From an uncultured Eubacterium sp. (GTDB taxonomy: Bacteria > Bacillota > Clostridia > Lachnospirales > Lachnospiraceae): a stretch of DNA of 31,869 bases. Location of the stretch: positions 1 to 31,869 of the forward strand of contig CAJTTQ010000020.1 of assembly GCA_910579145.1 (NCBI GenBank), in the 5' to 3' direction. This document shows positions 15,301 through 23,505 of the stretch, piece after piece. A program made the translations under genes and the position numbers. The stretch's first letter is position 1; every line of letters begins with the position of its first letter. The notes beneath the pieces are model-generated. The model was not told the origin of the DNA. It saw only the letters and a list, made by a program, of their open reading frames with translations, and did no database searches.

Positions 15301-15336
15301 CCTGTCTGTTCCTGTCTGTTTGACAGGTCTTTTTTA
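15301..15336 (+). terminator. Direct repeat and terminator-like hairpin in the padR/ABC gap
   Basis: CCTGTCTGTT occurs twice in tandem (15301-15310 and 15311-15320). The second copy's CCTGTC (15311-15316) pairs with GACAGG (15322-15327) over a TGTTT loop, followed by TCTTTTTTA. This is a short rho-independent terminator on the plus strand, yet no plus-strand gene lies just upstream. Confidence 0.45.
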
Positions 15337-15378
15337 TTTGATTTTTGTAATTATTCTATACTATATTATAAAAAGTAT

Positions 15379-15407
15379 TTGTGCTAAAATATTATTTGTG
15401 GTATACT
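15379..15407 (+). promoter_or_regulatory. Promoter of the ABC transporter unit
   Basis: TTGTGC (15379-15384), 17-bp spacer, TATACT (15402-15407). The -35 is weak (four of six), the -10 good. A leader of about 105 bases follows before the ATG at 15519. Confidence 0.5.
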
Positions 15408-15518
15408 ATTTTTGTCGATTGAGGCGGCGCATTGTCACGCATAAGGGGAAAATGCCGCTATTATACGACGTTGCCACACGAAAGGGAAAAGTTAAAAAAG
15501 GAAAGGAGAGGATTCGTT

Positions 15519-16868
15519 ATGAGGAAACTGCGGTTTATGGCAGAAGAGTTCTTCCGGAGTTTTCGGATGAGTTTGTTTAAAAATCTGCTATTGATGGTTG
15601 TGTTTTCCATCAGTCTGGTCATGGTAGTCATCATGGGGTCATACTATTTTGAACTGGGGGATCGTTACAGTGATTCCGTGAAAAAGATCGGGGATCAAAC
15701 ATGGTATTATATGACAATATTTGGTGAAGAGGAATCGATGAACGAATTTGAGGATGCGTTTACGAGTGCTGCCGGCTGTTATGATATGATGGAGTATGAG
15801 GCGGAGCTCCGGTCTTCCCGCGATTATCCGATCCTGTCGTTTGCGGACGGGGCGATTGATCTGAAGGATGAAGAGATGGCCCGCTTTTTTGGGGAGAGAA
15901 GCAACAAGGATTTTCTGGATGTGATGGAGGATGGGGAAACAGTGGAATCATCGCTGGGGATGATCGATGGACAGACCTATCTGTTATCACGGTACAGAGG
16001 TATGCAGATGGACGCGGCTTCATTCCGCTTTTTTGGCCTGCGGGTGCAGGAGGGGGAGGAACTCCATGAGGATCATCTGATCCTGGAGCACGTCTCGGAT
16101 CCGGTACCGATCGTAGTGGGCAGTCAGTACAAGGGGATATTGAAACTGGGGGATGTACTGAGCGCCTCAGTTGGCTGGTATGTGTATCCCTGCCGTGTCG
16201 TCGGCATACTGGAAGAGGGGGCGGCGCTTTCGTCCGAGTTTTGTTTTGGAGATGGCTCGCTTGATTACTCTATTATTTTTCCGTTTGGGGTACAGGTGGC
16301 AGATCGTACGGGTACTGTGGAGGAACTTAAAAAATATGCGGAACTTGCCATCACAGGACTGGATAACGGGATCACGCTCGTAGCCGATGGGAAGCTGAGG
16401 CAGCGGGTGGAATCGATCAAGAGTGTGGCGCGCCAGTATCATCTGCCGCCGATCGAAGTGTTCGGTGAATCGATGGGGATGAATTTTTTGGGAAAGGAGT
16501 CCGCGACCACGGTCATGATTATGCTTGTACTGACGGTCACACTGTCCTGTTTTGCCCTGTACGGCCTGTTTGTGACATTTTATGATAAGATCCAGTCAAA
16601 TAGCAGGATCTACGGAATCTATCTGATGAACGGGTGCTCCCTGATCATGATCCTGATTCCGCTCTTGCTGGAAGTCGCCGTCATCCTTGTTCCGGCTTTT
16701 CTGACAGGGGCGTATATATTTAACGTGGGAAGTGCGAAATACCAGCCAGAGGCCATTTTATCCGCGGCGCGGCTGACAGTCGGGATCGTATTCGCGATCG
16801 GTGCGGGAGCTGTTATATTCTTTCTGCGGGGAGTAGATACCGAACATCTCGTGAGGCAGAGAGATTGA
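15519..16868 (+). CDS. ABC transporter permease, FtsX/MacB type
   Basis: A 449-residue permease with one N-terminal transmembrane helix (about 20-42), a large extracellular domain (about 43-328) and three C-terminal helices (about 331-353, 375-400 and 420-440). This is the four-helix FtsX/MacB topology of mechanotransmission exporters, which do not carry substrate through the membrane by alternating access. The upstream in-frame extension from 15432 is not used: AAGGAGAGG lies just before ATG 15519 and the start opens with a basic, then hydrophobic stretch. The ATPase starts 23 bases after the stop. Likely export or sensing of a peptide; substrate unknown. Confidence 0.82.
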   Translation: MRKLRFMAEEFFRSFRMSLFKNLLLMVVFSISLVMVVIMGSYYFELGDRYSDSVKKIGDQTWYYMTIFGEEESMNEFEDAFTSAAGCYDMMEYEAELRSSRDYPILSFADGAIDLKDEEMARFFGERSNKDFLDVMEDGETVESSLGMIDGQTYLLSRYRGMQMDAASFRFFGLRVQEGEELHEDHLILEHVSDPVPIVVGSQYKGILKLGDVLSASVGWYVYPCRVVGILEEGAALSSEFCFGDGSLDYSIIFPFGVQVADRTGTVEELKKYAELAITGLDNGITLVADGKLRQRVESIKSVARQYHLPPIEVFGESMGMNFLGKESATTVMIMLVLTVTLSCFALYGLFVTFYDKIQSNSRIYGIYLMNGCSLIMILIPLLLEVAVILVPAFLTGAYIFNVGSAKYQPEAILSAARLTVGIVFAIGAGAVIFFLRGVDTEHLVRQRD

Positions 16869-16891
16869 TACCAGATAGGAGGGATAGGAAG

Positions 16892-17584
16892 ATGAATAAA
16901 ATAGAACTCAGAGAGATTAAGAAAACGTTTGGAAAAAAAGAAGCGCTCGTCGAGGCGCTCCGCGGTATCACCCTTACGATCGAGGAGGGTGAAATGGTAG
17001 CTATTATGGGGAAAAGCGGCTCAGGGAAGTCTACGCTTCTCAATATCCTCGGCGGGATGATGTCAGTGGACAGCGGGGAGTATCTTTACGACAAAACGGC
17101 GGTGAATTTTAAAAACCAGCGGGAACTTACGGGATTTCGGCGGAAGGAGGTCGGATTTGTCGTGCAGTATTTTGCGCTCGCCGACGATCTGAACGTCTTT
17201 CAAAATGTGGCTCTTCCTCTCAAGTACCAGGGGGTTCCGCGGAAAAAAATGAAACAAATGGTGAGGAACGCGCTGCAGCAGCTGGGGATCGCGGATAAGG
17301 AAAAGGCATATCCGAGCGAACTTTCCGGGGGGCAGCAGCAGCGGGTCGCGATCGCCAGGGCGGTCGTCAAGCAGCCGAATATGATTTTAGCGGATGAGCC
17401 GACGGGGGCTTTGGACGAGGCGACGGGAGAGGAAGTACAGAAAATATTCCGGCAGTTGAACGAGTCGGGGATCACGGTCATTGTCGTCACACATGACAGG
17501 AAGGTGGCGGAAAACTGTGACAGGATCATCTTTGTCAAAGACGGCGTTGTCTGCGGCGGCGACGGTGCGGGGAGAGAGGGGTGA
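16892..17584 (+). CDS. ABC transporter ATPase, MacB/LolD type
   Basis: A 230-residue ABC ATPase. Walker A GKSGSGKST at 40-48, Q-loop at VVQYFALADDLNV (Gln92), signature LSGGQ at 144-148, Walker B ILADEP at 165-170 with the GALD D-loop after it, and switch His in VVTHD. It closely resembles MacB/LolD-type ATPases that pair with FtsX-like permeases. The ATG at 16892 has an AGGAAG site; an in-frame ATG at 16865 would overlap the permease stop and lacks one. The next permease begins at its end. Confidence 0.93.
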   Translation: MNKIELREIKKTFGKKEALVEALRGITLTIEEGEMVAIMGKSGSGKSTLLNILGGMMSVDSGEYLYDKTAVNFKNQRELTGFRRKEVGFVVQYFALADDLNVFQNVALPLKYQGVPRKKMKQMVRNALQQLGIADKEKAYPSELSGGQQQRVAIARAVVKQPNMILADEPTGALDEATGEEVQKIFRQLNESGITVIVVTHDRKVAENCDRIIFVKDGVVCGGDGAGREG

Positions 17585-17589
17585 GTGCG

Positions 17590-18627
17590 ATGAAAGTGGC
17601 GCGAAAAAAGATGCCGAAGGGAAACATTCTCCTGTTTTTCAGCTTTGTAGCCATTTCCCTCTGCCTGCTGCTCGTCGTGTCAGCGATCCGCGCGGAGAGA
17701 ATGAACCGGATCAACAAATATGAACTGTACTCCGGGAATCAGCGGAGTTTCAGCGTGACAGGGGGAGAGGGCGTGGAACAATGGGAACAGATCGTTGTGC
17801 AGCTGGCCTCGGACTATGACAGCTTTTCCGTGTATCTGCCGGTAAAAGATTCCGAGTACTCCGTGAGGGGGATCTGCCACCAGGGAGGGAGCGGGGATAT
17901 ACCGGTGATCTGGGGACAGTATTTTGACTTCGAGACCTCATGGACGGATGAACCGAAGATCGTGCTCGGCAGCCATTTTACAAACGATATCGTGGACCGG
18001 GGAGGTAAGCGTTATTACACGTTTGGGGAGCAGGAATTTGAAGTGATCGGGATCATCGGCATGGAAGAGGAAAGCCGGGTCAACTATATGATGCTTCTCG
18101 ATTTTAAGTCGGTGGTCAGGATGATCGGCCTGGAAAACGACTACATTCTCGATGCCGGGGAGGACGATATCCAGAAGATCAGTCAGGATCTGTATGACAA
18201 AATACCGTTTCCCTCGCAGGTGAGGATCAAACTGACGAAGGACAGGGAAACCACGTTTCGCGAACGTTTTTTTTCCGCCAATGTCATTATGGATACGATG
18301 TATGTCATGATCCTGCTCAGTTTTTCGCTGAGCACGGTGTTGGTGACACTCATCTGGTTCCGTTTCCGCAGGAGTCTGTTTCTTGTGTGGAAACTATGCG
18401 GATACCGGAGCGTCTGGCAGCGGCTGGAGATCGGCAAACGCTTTTATCTGATTGCGGGGATCGGTTTTGGCACAGGATTGTTACTGCTAGGCGCGATTTC
18501 CCGGCGGCTGGATGAAATACGGATCGTGCCGGTCGATGTCGGGAAAGCGTTTGCTGTTACCGTGGGGCTTGGAACGGCCATCCTGCTGATCTGTTTTCTT
18601 CTGGATGGCAGAAAATTGAAAAAGTAG
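17590..18627 (+). CDS. Second ABC transporter permease, FtsX type
   Basis: A 345-residue permease with the same plan as the first: one N-terminal helix (about 12-33), an extracellular domain (about 34-231) and three helices at about 232-256, 284-303 and 318-338. It is shorter by 100 residues in the outer domain and not an obvious recent duplicate, so the transporter is probably a heterodimer. ATG 17590 lies eight bases after AGAGGGG; a GTG at 17581 overlapping the ATPase stop (GTGA) is an alternative. Coupling between the genes is tight. Confidence 0.8.
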   Translation: MKVARKKMPKGNILLFFSFVAISLCLLLVVSAIRAERMNRINKYELYSGNQRSFSVTGGEGVEQWEQIVVQLASDYDSFSVYLPVKDSEYSVRGICHQGGSGDIPVIWGQYFDFETSWTDEPKIVLGSHFTNDIVDRGGKRYYTFGEQEFEVIGIIGMEEESRVNYMMLLDFKSVVRMIGLENDYILDAGEDDIQKISQDLYDKIPFPSQVRIKLTKDRETTFRERFFSANVIMDTMYVMILLSFSLSTVLVTLIWFRFRRSLFLVWKLCGYRSVWQRLEIGKRFYLIAGIGFGTGLLLLGAISRRLDEIRIVPVDVGKAFAVTVGLGTAILLICFLLDGRKLKK

Positions 18628-18646
18628 ATGACGAGGAGGATGTGTG

Positions 18647-19117
18647 ATGAGAAATATGAAGGGGATTCTGATGGTTGGATTTTTGGCGGCTATTCTTTTT
18701 GTCGGGTGCGGTACGAGAGATTCTTCGGAAATGATAAAAGAACATAAAGCGAGGGATATGTACAAAGAAGGGGCATGGGAAGAGCGATATAGCGAATGGT
18801 CAGGAGATGTGGATGAAGGAGTAGAAATATTCACTTTGTCTGTTAATGTAAATAAGAATATGTCAGAGGACGATATGCTGGAAGTTTTGGACTATGTCAA
18901 ACTGTGCCTGCATTCTGAACAAGATGATACAGGTGCTTATGTGGGGGATAGGGATTCCGATTGGATCTGTTACGCGGTCTTTTACCGCGGGGACAGCGAT
19001 GAGGAATTGAAACGGTTTAAGCATGTCAATGGGGAGAGCGTACATATTACAGAGGAAGATCAGGCAAAGTTTGCGGGGCCGGAATTGCGTAGTGAGGAAA
19101 AATATGTGGAACCATAG
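18647..19117 (+). CDS. Lipoprotein of unknown function, last gene of the ABC unit
   Basis: A 156-residue predicted lipoprotein: signal residues 1-20 end in ILFVGC with Cys21 to be lipidated. The -3 residue is Phe, so the lipobox is slightly off consensus. The mature part is acidic and polar, with no domain I recognise; ITEEDQAKF occurs near the C-terminus. GAGGAGG lies six bases before ATG 18647. It follows the second permease by 19 bases and is likely co-transcribed, maybe as an accessory on the outer membrane face. A strong hairpin comes after it. Confidence 0.65.
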   Translation: MRNMKGILMVGFLAAILFVGCGTRDSSEMIKEHKARDMYKEGAWEERYSEWSGDVDEGVEIFTLSVNVNKNMSEDDMLEVLDYVKLCLHSEQDDTGAYVGDRDSDWICYAVFYRGDSDEELKRFKHVNGESVHITEEDQAKFAGPELRSEEKYVEP

Positions 19118-19143
19118 AACGGATACACATTAGCGAGTGAAAT

Positions 19144-19180
19144 GACGGGCTGCCCTCTGTTTGTCAGGGGGCAGCCCGTC
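19144..19180 (+). terminator. Long hairpin ending the ABC unit
   Basis: GACGGGCTGCCCTCTG (19144-19159) pairs with CAGGGGGCAGCCCGTC (19165-19180) over a 5-base loop: 16 bp with one wobble. Only TT follows, so it may work as an RNA end or stability element. It lies between converging genes and could serve both strands. Confidence 0.65.
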
Positions 19181-19257
19181 TTGCGCGGAGCAAAGTATGC
19201 GGAGCCAAAGAATGGCAGAGCCATTCTTGAGAGGTGCGCGTTTCTCAACCGCCCCAT
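19181..19257. repeat. Candidate intergenic repeat with two hairpins
   Basis: Two imperfect copies of a GCGGAGC-CAAAG motif (about 19185-19197 and 19198-19210) lead into a perfect hairpin AAGAATGGC (19208-19216) / GCCATTCTT (19220-19228), then TTGAGA (19227-19232) / TCTCAA (19243-19248). Such hairpin clusters between converging genes look like REP-type dispersed elements, but only one copy is in this window. Confidence 0.4.
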
Positions 19258-21315
19258 TTACACTTTTTTAAATGTATCGGCATCGTAAACATGGATGCCG
19301 GAACTTCCGGCGATGTCATCGACTAAGTAGAAATAATCGCCGATGAACAGTCCCCTGGCTGACATGCTCAAATCTTTTGGCCGGAGTTTGGCGATGGCGT
19401 GAAACCCTTTGTCATCGTAGGAATAAATGCGGTATGAATAGCCTCCGTCCCCGCTTCTGTTATCGTCCCGGAAGGAGTATACACACAGTCCGATACGGTT
19501 CCGTTCTTTGTCTACGAGCACGGCTTTGTGGTTATTTCCGGCTATGCTGTTCGTCTCCTTTTCCAGCAGTTTTTTGTGGTTTTCCGTGACGGAAGAGTCG
19601 GAGGAAATGTCAAACATCGACAGTTTTACCTGCATGCTCCCATTTTTCATCTGGTTGCTCCCAATCCCCAGAAGGAGGTCATCCCCATACGTGTGCAGGT
19701 ACTCGGAAAAGCCGGGGATCTTCAGTTTATCTTTGATGACTGGATGGGCTGGGTCGGTGAGGTCGGCTAAAAACACGGGGTCTGTATTGCGGTAGGTGAC
19801 GAAATAGGCGCGGGTGCCTAAAAACCGGGCCGAATAGATTTCTTCGTCTTTGGCGAGGTTGTCAACGCTTCCGATCATGCTCAGATTTTTGTCAAGTACG
19901 TACAGGCCGTTTGACGTGGCGCCGTTTGAGTGGTAGGTCGTGGCAACGAAGCGCAGTGTATCGTCATATTCGTCCATCGAAAACTGGTCGTGCAGCATGC
20001 CGTTAAACGTTTCCGAAGTAAGCGCTTTTAGTTTCCCGTTTTCGTAGCCGTATTTGCTGATGGATGTTTTGGTCCCGCTGTCAAAAAGGCCGGTGGCCAC
20101 GAAAATATGTTTTTCGCTCACATAGCAGATGTCTCCGCCGCCGAGTACGGAAAGGCTGTCGCTAAATTCCTCTCCGTTCGTGACGTCGAGGGCTGTCAGT
20201 ACGAGATAGCAGTTCGAGGCGACGTGGTCGGGAAGATACAGGTGCTCTTCCGGCAGCACATTTCCGTCGGCCGAGGGGACGAAAGAGCGCTTGTCATCCT
20301 TATCTTTGACGGGTTCGGTGTACATTTTGGACAGGGTGTACACATAATTGCCGTTTTTCCTTGATGTATAGTAGGAGCCGGACTGTGTTTTCTCGGACAG
20401 GCGTTTTGGGTGTTTTTCATCTGTCAGGTCGTAGATGGAGATGCAGGTATCCCCGTTACGGTAGGCGAGATCGTAGTATGCCTGTTTCTGCGACGACGAG
20501 GAACTGCCGGAGAGGCTGTCAGTTCCGTCGTCCCATGAGGTGCCGACCGTGACCAGGTAGTTCTGGTCGAGATACATCTCATCCACCGAGGTTTTTGGTA
20601 TCGAAATCTTTGATACTTTTTCGGTGTTTTGGCCGTCCGCGCGGTAAATATTGATGCGGCTTCCGCCGGCGTTTTCGGTACAGCTGTAAATATAGGTGCC
20701 GTCTGTCTTTACGATGTCGCCCTCGTCGACGCCCTGTACCTGAAGGTCGGTCTTCGTGTAGTCGTCCTGTTTCGCGGTATCCATGGAAGCGTCTGCTTCG
20801 GAGGCGATCTCTTCCCGGGAAGCAATTTCGCTGTTTCGACTTCCGTTCGTGTATTGCTCTGCCATCCCGTAGTCAGGTATAGCGGCATCTTTTGTGGCAC
20901 TTCCGTAGGAAATTTCGGAGAAGTGGTCAGAGATGGCTTTCTCCAGTTTGGCGTAACTCGTGTGAGGCATCGTCTGTTCCGACGTTTCCTCTATTTCGGG
21001 CACATCGGACGTTTTGTCCTGATCGGTACCGGATGAGGCGTTTTCGCCGGAGGGATTTTCCTGGGAAGTATCGCCCCTGGAGGCGACCTGTTCGGCGTTT
21101 TTTTCCGGTGAAGAGACCATGCCGTGCAGGATATTTGCGGCCAGCAGTATGAGGAGAAGGGCGGCAGCGGCGCCAGCGATGCGGTTTGCCAGCCTGCCTG
21201 CGTGAAGCGCCGGCCGCTCCTTTTGTTTCTGTCTGAGCATTTTTTCTATGTTATCTGGTTGTAACGAGTCGGGAACAGGGATCTGTTCACTCATTTTTTT
21301 CCATTTTTCATCCAT
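19258..21315 (-). CDS. Membrane-anchored beta-propeller protein, probable anti-sigma/sensor partner
   Basis: A 685-residue protein. Residues 1-44 are cytoplasmic (WKKMSEQIPVPDSLQPDNIEKML), 45-66 a transmembrane helix, 67-180 a Ser/Glu/Thr-rich outer linker, and about 185-685 a beta-propeller of the clostridial type (VQGVDEGDIVKTDGTYIY, IYRADG, ISIYDLTDEKHPKRL, and repeated xxYDxxD motifs). Proteins of this class carry a short N-terminal sigma-binding region and an outer propeller. It follows an ECF sigma factor by 46 bases on the same strand, with a GAGGT site. The likely role is to hold the sigma factor until an outside signal binds the propeller; no protease site or ligand is evident. Length is normal for the family (pfam09826-like). 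Confidence 0.8.
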   Translation of the reverse strand: MDEKWKKMSEQIPVPDSLQPDNIEKMLRQKQKERPALHAGRLANRIAGAAAALLLILLAANILHGMVSSPEKNAEQVASRGDTSQENPSGENASSGTDQDKTSDVPEIEETSEQTMPHTSYAKLEKAISDHFSEISYGSATKDAAIPDYGMAEQYTNGSRNSEIASREEIASEADASMDTAKQDDYTKTDLQVQGVDEGDIVKTDGTYIYSCTENAGGSRINIYRADGQNTEKVSKISIPKTSVDEMYLDQNYLVTVGTSWDDGTDSLSGSSSSSQKQAYYDLAYRNGDTCISIYDLTDEKHPKRLSEKTQSGSYYTSRKNGNYVYTLSKMYTEPVKDKDDKRSFVPSADGNVLPEEHLYLPDHVASNCYLVLTALDVTNGEEFSDSLSVLGGGDICYVSEKHIFVATGLFDSGTKTSISKYGYENGKLKALTSETFNGMLHDQFSMDEYDDTLRFVATTYHSNGATSNGLYVLDKNLSMIGSVDNLAKDEEIYSARFLGTRAYFVTYRNTDPVFLADLTDPAHPVIKDKLKIPGFSEYLHTYGDDLLLGIGSNQMKNGSMQVKLSMFDISSDSSVTENHKKLLEKETNSIAGNNHKAVLVDKERNRIGLCVYSFRDDNRSGDGGYSYRIYSYDDKGFHAIAKLRPKDLSMSARGLFIGDYFYLVDDIAGSSGIHVYDADTFKKV

Positions 21316-21361
21316 AATTATACCTCATTTCTCGAAACTTTCGTTTCGTTTTTGTAGTGGA

Positions 21362-21889
21362 TCAATCTGCATCTGCTCCGTCAAGAAAGGTTCTCATCTT
21401 TTCCAGGGCCCGGCTTTTGGAGGAACGGACTGTCCCTTCTTTTTTGTGCAGGTATCTGGCGATTTCCCTGCTGTTGTATCCGCCGAATATGTTTAACCCT
21501 ACAATGAGCCGTTCGGTTTCCTCTAAGAGGGCCATCGCCTGTTTGAGGAAAAATTTCCCCTCGTAATCGACGGCGTAGGACGCTGTTTCCAGTACTTCAT
21601 CCGCTGGATGGGGAAATACTTTCGACTGGAGGCGTAATTGCTTTTTGCACTCATTGGCAGTGATCTGGAACATCCAGCTGCGGAACGATGTGTTTTTCCG
21701 CAGCTTATGTAGGTGCTCGTATGCGTGGAGGACGGCGCTGCTTACGGCGTCCTCGGCCTGTTCTGCCTGTTTCATCATACAGAAGGCGAAACGGTACAGG
21801 TCTTTGTAAATGTCTTCGTAGAGCAGGGCAAAGGCGTGAGCGTCACCGTTTTTGGCCTGTGCTACAAGTTTTGGTATGTCTTTTTTCAT
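21362..21889 (-). CDS. ECF-type RNA polymerase sigma factor
   Basis: A 175-residue sigma-70 family factor. Region 2 spans about 15-75 (ALLYEDIYKDLYRFAFCMM, AEDAVSSAVLHAYEHL, FRSWMFQITANECK), and region 4 about 120-170 (LEETERLIVGLNIFGGYNSREIARYL, KKEGTVRSSKSRALEKMR). There is no region 1 or 3, as in ECF factors. AAGGGAGA lies before the ATG. It pairs with the downstream beta-propeller membrane gene. A TGCAAC box at 21964-21959, between it and the terminator of the aminotransferase, is a candidate self-promoter -35. Confidence 0.88.
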   Translation of the reverse strand: MKKDIPKLVAQAKNGDAHAFALLYEDIYKDLYRFAFCMMKQAEQAEDAVSSAVLHAYEHLHKLRKNTSFRSWMFQITANECKKQLRLQSKVFPHPADEVLETASYAVDYEGKFFLKQAMALLEETERLIVGLNIFGGYNSREIARYLHKKEGTVRSSKSRALEKMRTFLDGADAD

Positions 21890-21958
21890 TCATTTCTCCC
21901 TTTCGTTACCGGTAGTTTTCAGGGTTTCTATATATAAGAGTGTTTGGCGGAGGAAAGT

Positions 21959-21964
21959 GTTGCA
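21959..21964 (-). promoter_or_regulatory. Possible ECF -35 element before the sigma gene
   Basis: TGCAAC on the minus strand, the AAC-type -35 of ECF sigma factors, about 70 bases before the sigma start and right after the preceding terminator. The expected CGTC-like -10 is not present at 16-17 bp, only AT-rich sequence (CTTATATATA), so this is weak. Confidence 0.25.
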
Positions 21965-21977
21965 TCGGAAAGAAAAA

Positions 21978-22000
21978 AGAAACCCGGCGCGCGGATTTCT
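21978..22000 (-). terminator. Terminator of the aminotransferase gene
   Basis: On the minus strand AGAAATCCG pairs with CGGGTTTCT (9 bp, one wobble, CGCGC loop), followed by a TTTTTC run at 21977-21971. It lies 23 bases after the aminotransferase stop, a clear rho-independent terminator. Confidence 0.75.
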
Positions 22001-22022
22001 TTTTATCGGATGAAAATTTCTT

Positions 22023-23306
22023 TTATTCTGCCAACAATTTCTCAATGCTTACCAGTTTGACACAGAGGGTAAATAATTCGGTAGCCTGCGCCATCTCTTC
22101 CGGTGTGGGGAAGGAAGGAGCGATCCTTATATTCGTGTCTTTTGGATCTTTTCCATAAGGGAATGTGGCTCCTGCGTTTGTGAGAACGACGCCGGCTTCC
22201 TTACATTTTTCAACGATCTTTTTGGCGCATCCCTCCATCGAATCAAAGGAAATGAAATATCCGCCAAGCGGTTTCGTCCATGTTCCGGTTCCCGTGCCCG
22301 ACAGTTCTCTCTCTAATATGTCCAAAACAATTTCGAATTTGGGCCGCATTTCGTTGGCATGTTTTTTCATATGCGCTTTCAGGCCGTCGAGGTTTTTAAA
22401 GAAACGGGCGTGGCGCAGCTGGTTTAACTTATCATAGCCGATCGTCTGGATCGTAAGCTGTTTTTTCACGTCTTGCAGATTTGCGGGAGATGTGGCAAGG
22501 GCGGCGATGCCGGCCCCGGAAAAACTTACTTTTGAGGTGGACGCAAATTCGTACACCAGATCAGGATTTCCCGCTTTTTCACATTCGCTGATAATATCTA
22601 AAATTTCCGGCTGCTCCTCTTCGTAAAGGTGATGGATCGCATAGGCGTTGTCCCAGTAGATCCGGAAATCGTCTGCCGCCGGTTTGAGGTTCGCGAAACG
22701 CCGTACCGTTTCATCGCTGTAGCAGACGCCCTGCGGATTTGAATATTTCGGTACGCACCAGATTCCCTTGATCGCCGCGTCGGAACTTACCAGCTCCTCG
22801 ACCAGATCCATGTCCGGGCCGTCCTCGTTCATCGGGATATTGATCATTTCGATGCCAAAACGCTCGGTGATGGCAAAATGCCTGTCATAACCGGGAACGG
22901 GGCATAAAAATTTTATTTGATCCAGTTTACACCAGGGAGTGCTGCCGAGGACACCGTGCGTATAAGAGCGGGAAATCGCGTCATACATGATCGTAAGGCT
23001 CGCGTTTCCAAAAACAATGACATGTTCGGGAAGCGTTCCCATCATCTCCGCCATCAACTGCCTGGCTTCCGGGATTCCGTCCAGTCCCCCGTAGTTGCGG
23101 CAGTCTGTGCCGTCACTTGCTAAAAGCGAGGAGTCAGATGAAAGAGTATCCATAATGCCCATCGATATGTTAAGCTGACTCGTGCCCGGTTTTCCTCTTG
23201 ACATGTCAAGTTGTAAGTTTAACGCTTTTTTTTCTTCATATCTGGCTTCCAATTCCGCTTTCAATGCCAATAATTCTTCTTTGCTTTTCTGACTGTATTG
23301 ATTCAT
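22023..23306 (-). CDS. PLP-dependent aminotransferase, AspAT-like (pfam12897 type)
   Basis: A 427-residue fold-type I PLP enzyme. DMSRGKPG at 34-41, NYGGLDGIPEAR at 71-82, VFGNASLTIM at 98-107, PGYDRHF near 138-144, YSNPQG at 188-193, YWDNAYAIHHLY near 217-228, and the PLP lysine Lys259 in FASTSKVSFSG. These motifs fit the aspartate aminotransferase subgroup also found in Corynebacterium (pfam12897), not the common class I AspC. Probable reaction: aspartate + 2-oxoglutarate to oxaloacetate + glutamate. GAGGAGGT precedes the ATG; promoter (23355-23383) and terminator are both clear, so it is a monocistronic gene. Confidence 0.82.
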   Translation of the reverse strand: MNQYSQKSKEELLALKAELEARYEEKKALNLQLDMSRGKPGTSQLNISMGIMDTLSSDSSLLASDGTDCRNYGGLDGIPEARQLMAEMMGTLPEHVIVFGNASLTIMYDAISRSYTHGVLGSTPWCKLDQIKFLCPVPGYDRHFAITERFGIEMINIPMNEDGPDMDLVEELVSSDAAIKGIWCVPKYSNPQGVCYSDETVRRFANLKPAADDFRIYWDNAYAIHHLYEEEQPEILDIISECEKAGNPDLVYEFASTSKVSFSGAGIAALATSPANLQDVKKQLTIQTIGYDKLNQLRHARFFKNLDGLKAHMKKHANEMRPKFEIVLDILERELSGTGTGTWTKPLGGYFISFDSMEGCAKKIVEKCKEAGVVLTNAGATFPYGKDPKDTNIRIAPSFPTPEEMAQATELFTLCVKLVSIEKLLAE

Positions 23307-23354
23307 GATGTACCTCCTCGGTGTAAAAAGTGCTTATTTCTTTCCTAACTTTAT

Positions 23355-23383
23355 ATTATATACATATTCCCTTTTGTTGTCCA
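23355..23383 (-). promoter_or_regulatory. Promoter of the aminotransferase
   Basis: On the minus strand TGGACA (23383-23378), a 17-bp spacer and a perfect TATAAT (23360-23355), about 50 bases before the ATG. Confidence 0.65.
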
Positions 23384-23430
23384 GTGTTTTTTTCGGGAAT
23401 AAAAGTGCGAAAAATAACAAAAAAAGGGTG

Positions 23431-23459
23431 TTGTTTCGTGCTTGAAAAAATAGTAGAAT
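23431..23459 (+). promoter_or_regulatory. Promoter of the dehydrogenase-peptidase pair
   Basis: TTGTTT (23431-23436), 17-bp spacer, TAGAAT (23454-23459). The -35 is only a partial match. It lies about 46 bp before the dehydrogenase ATG and is divergent to the aminotransferase promoter. Confidence 0.4.
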
Positions 23460-23505
23460 AAAAAGAGCAGGGTAAATGTTTGATTCAGGAAAGGGAAATG
23501 AGGGT

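Noticed and set aside
15414..15518. Riboswitch in the ABC transporter leader
   Set aside because: A GCGGC/GCCGC pairing is possible, but no known riboswitch core is recognisable in these 105 bases.
19060..19257. 65-residue leftward frame over the intergenic hairpins
   Set aside because: It crosses a terminator-like hairpin and a candidate repeat and overlaps the lipoprotein's end; better explained as non-coding repeat DNA.
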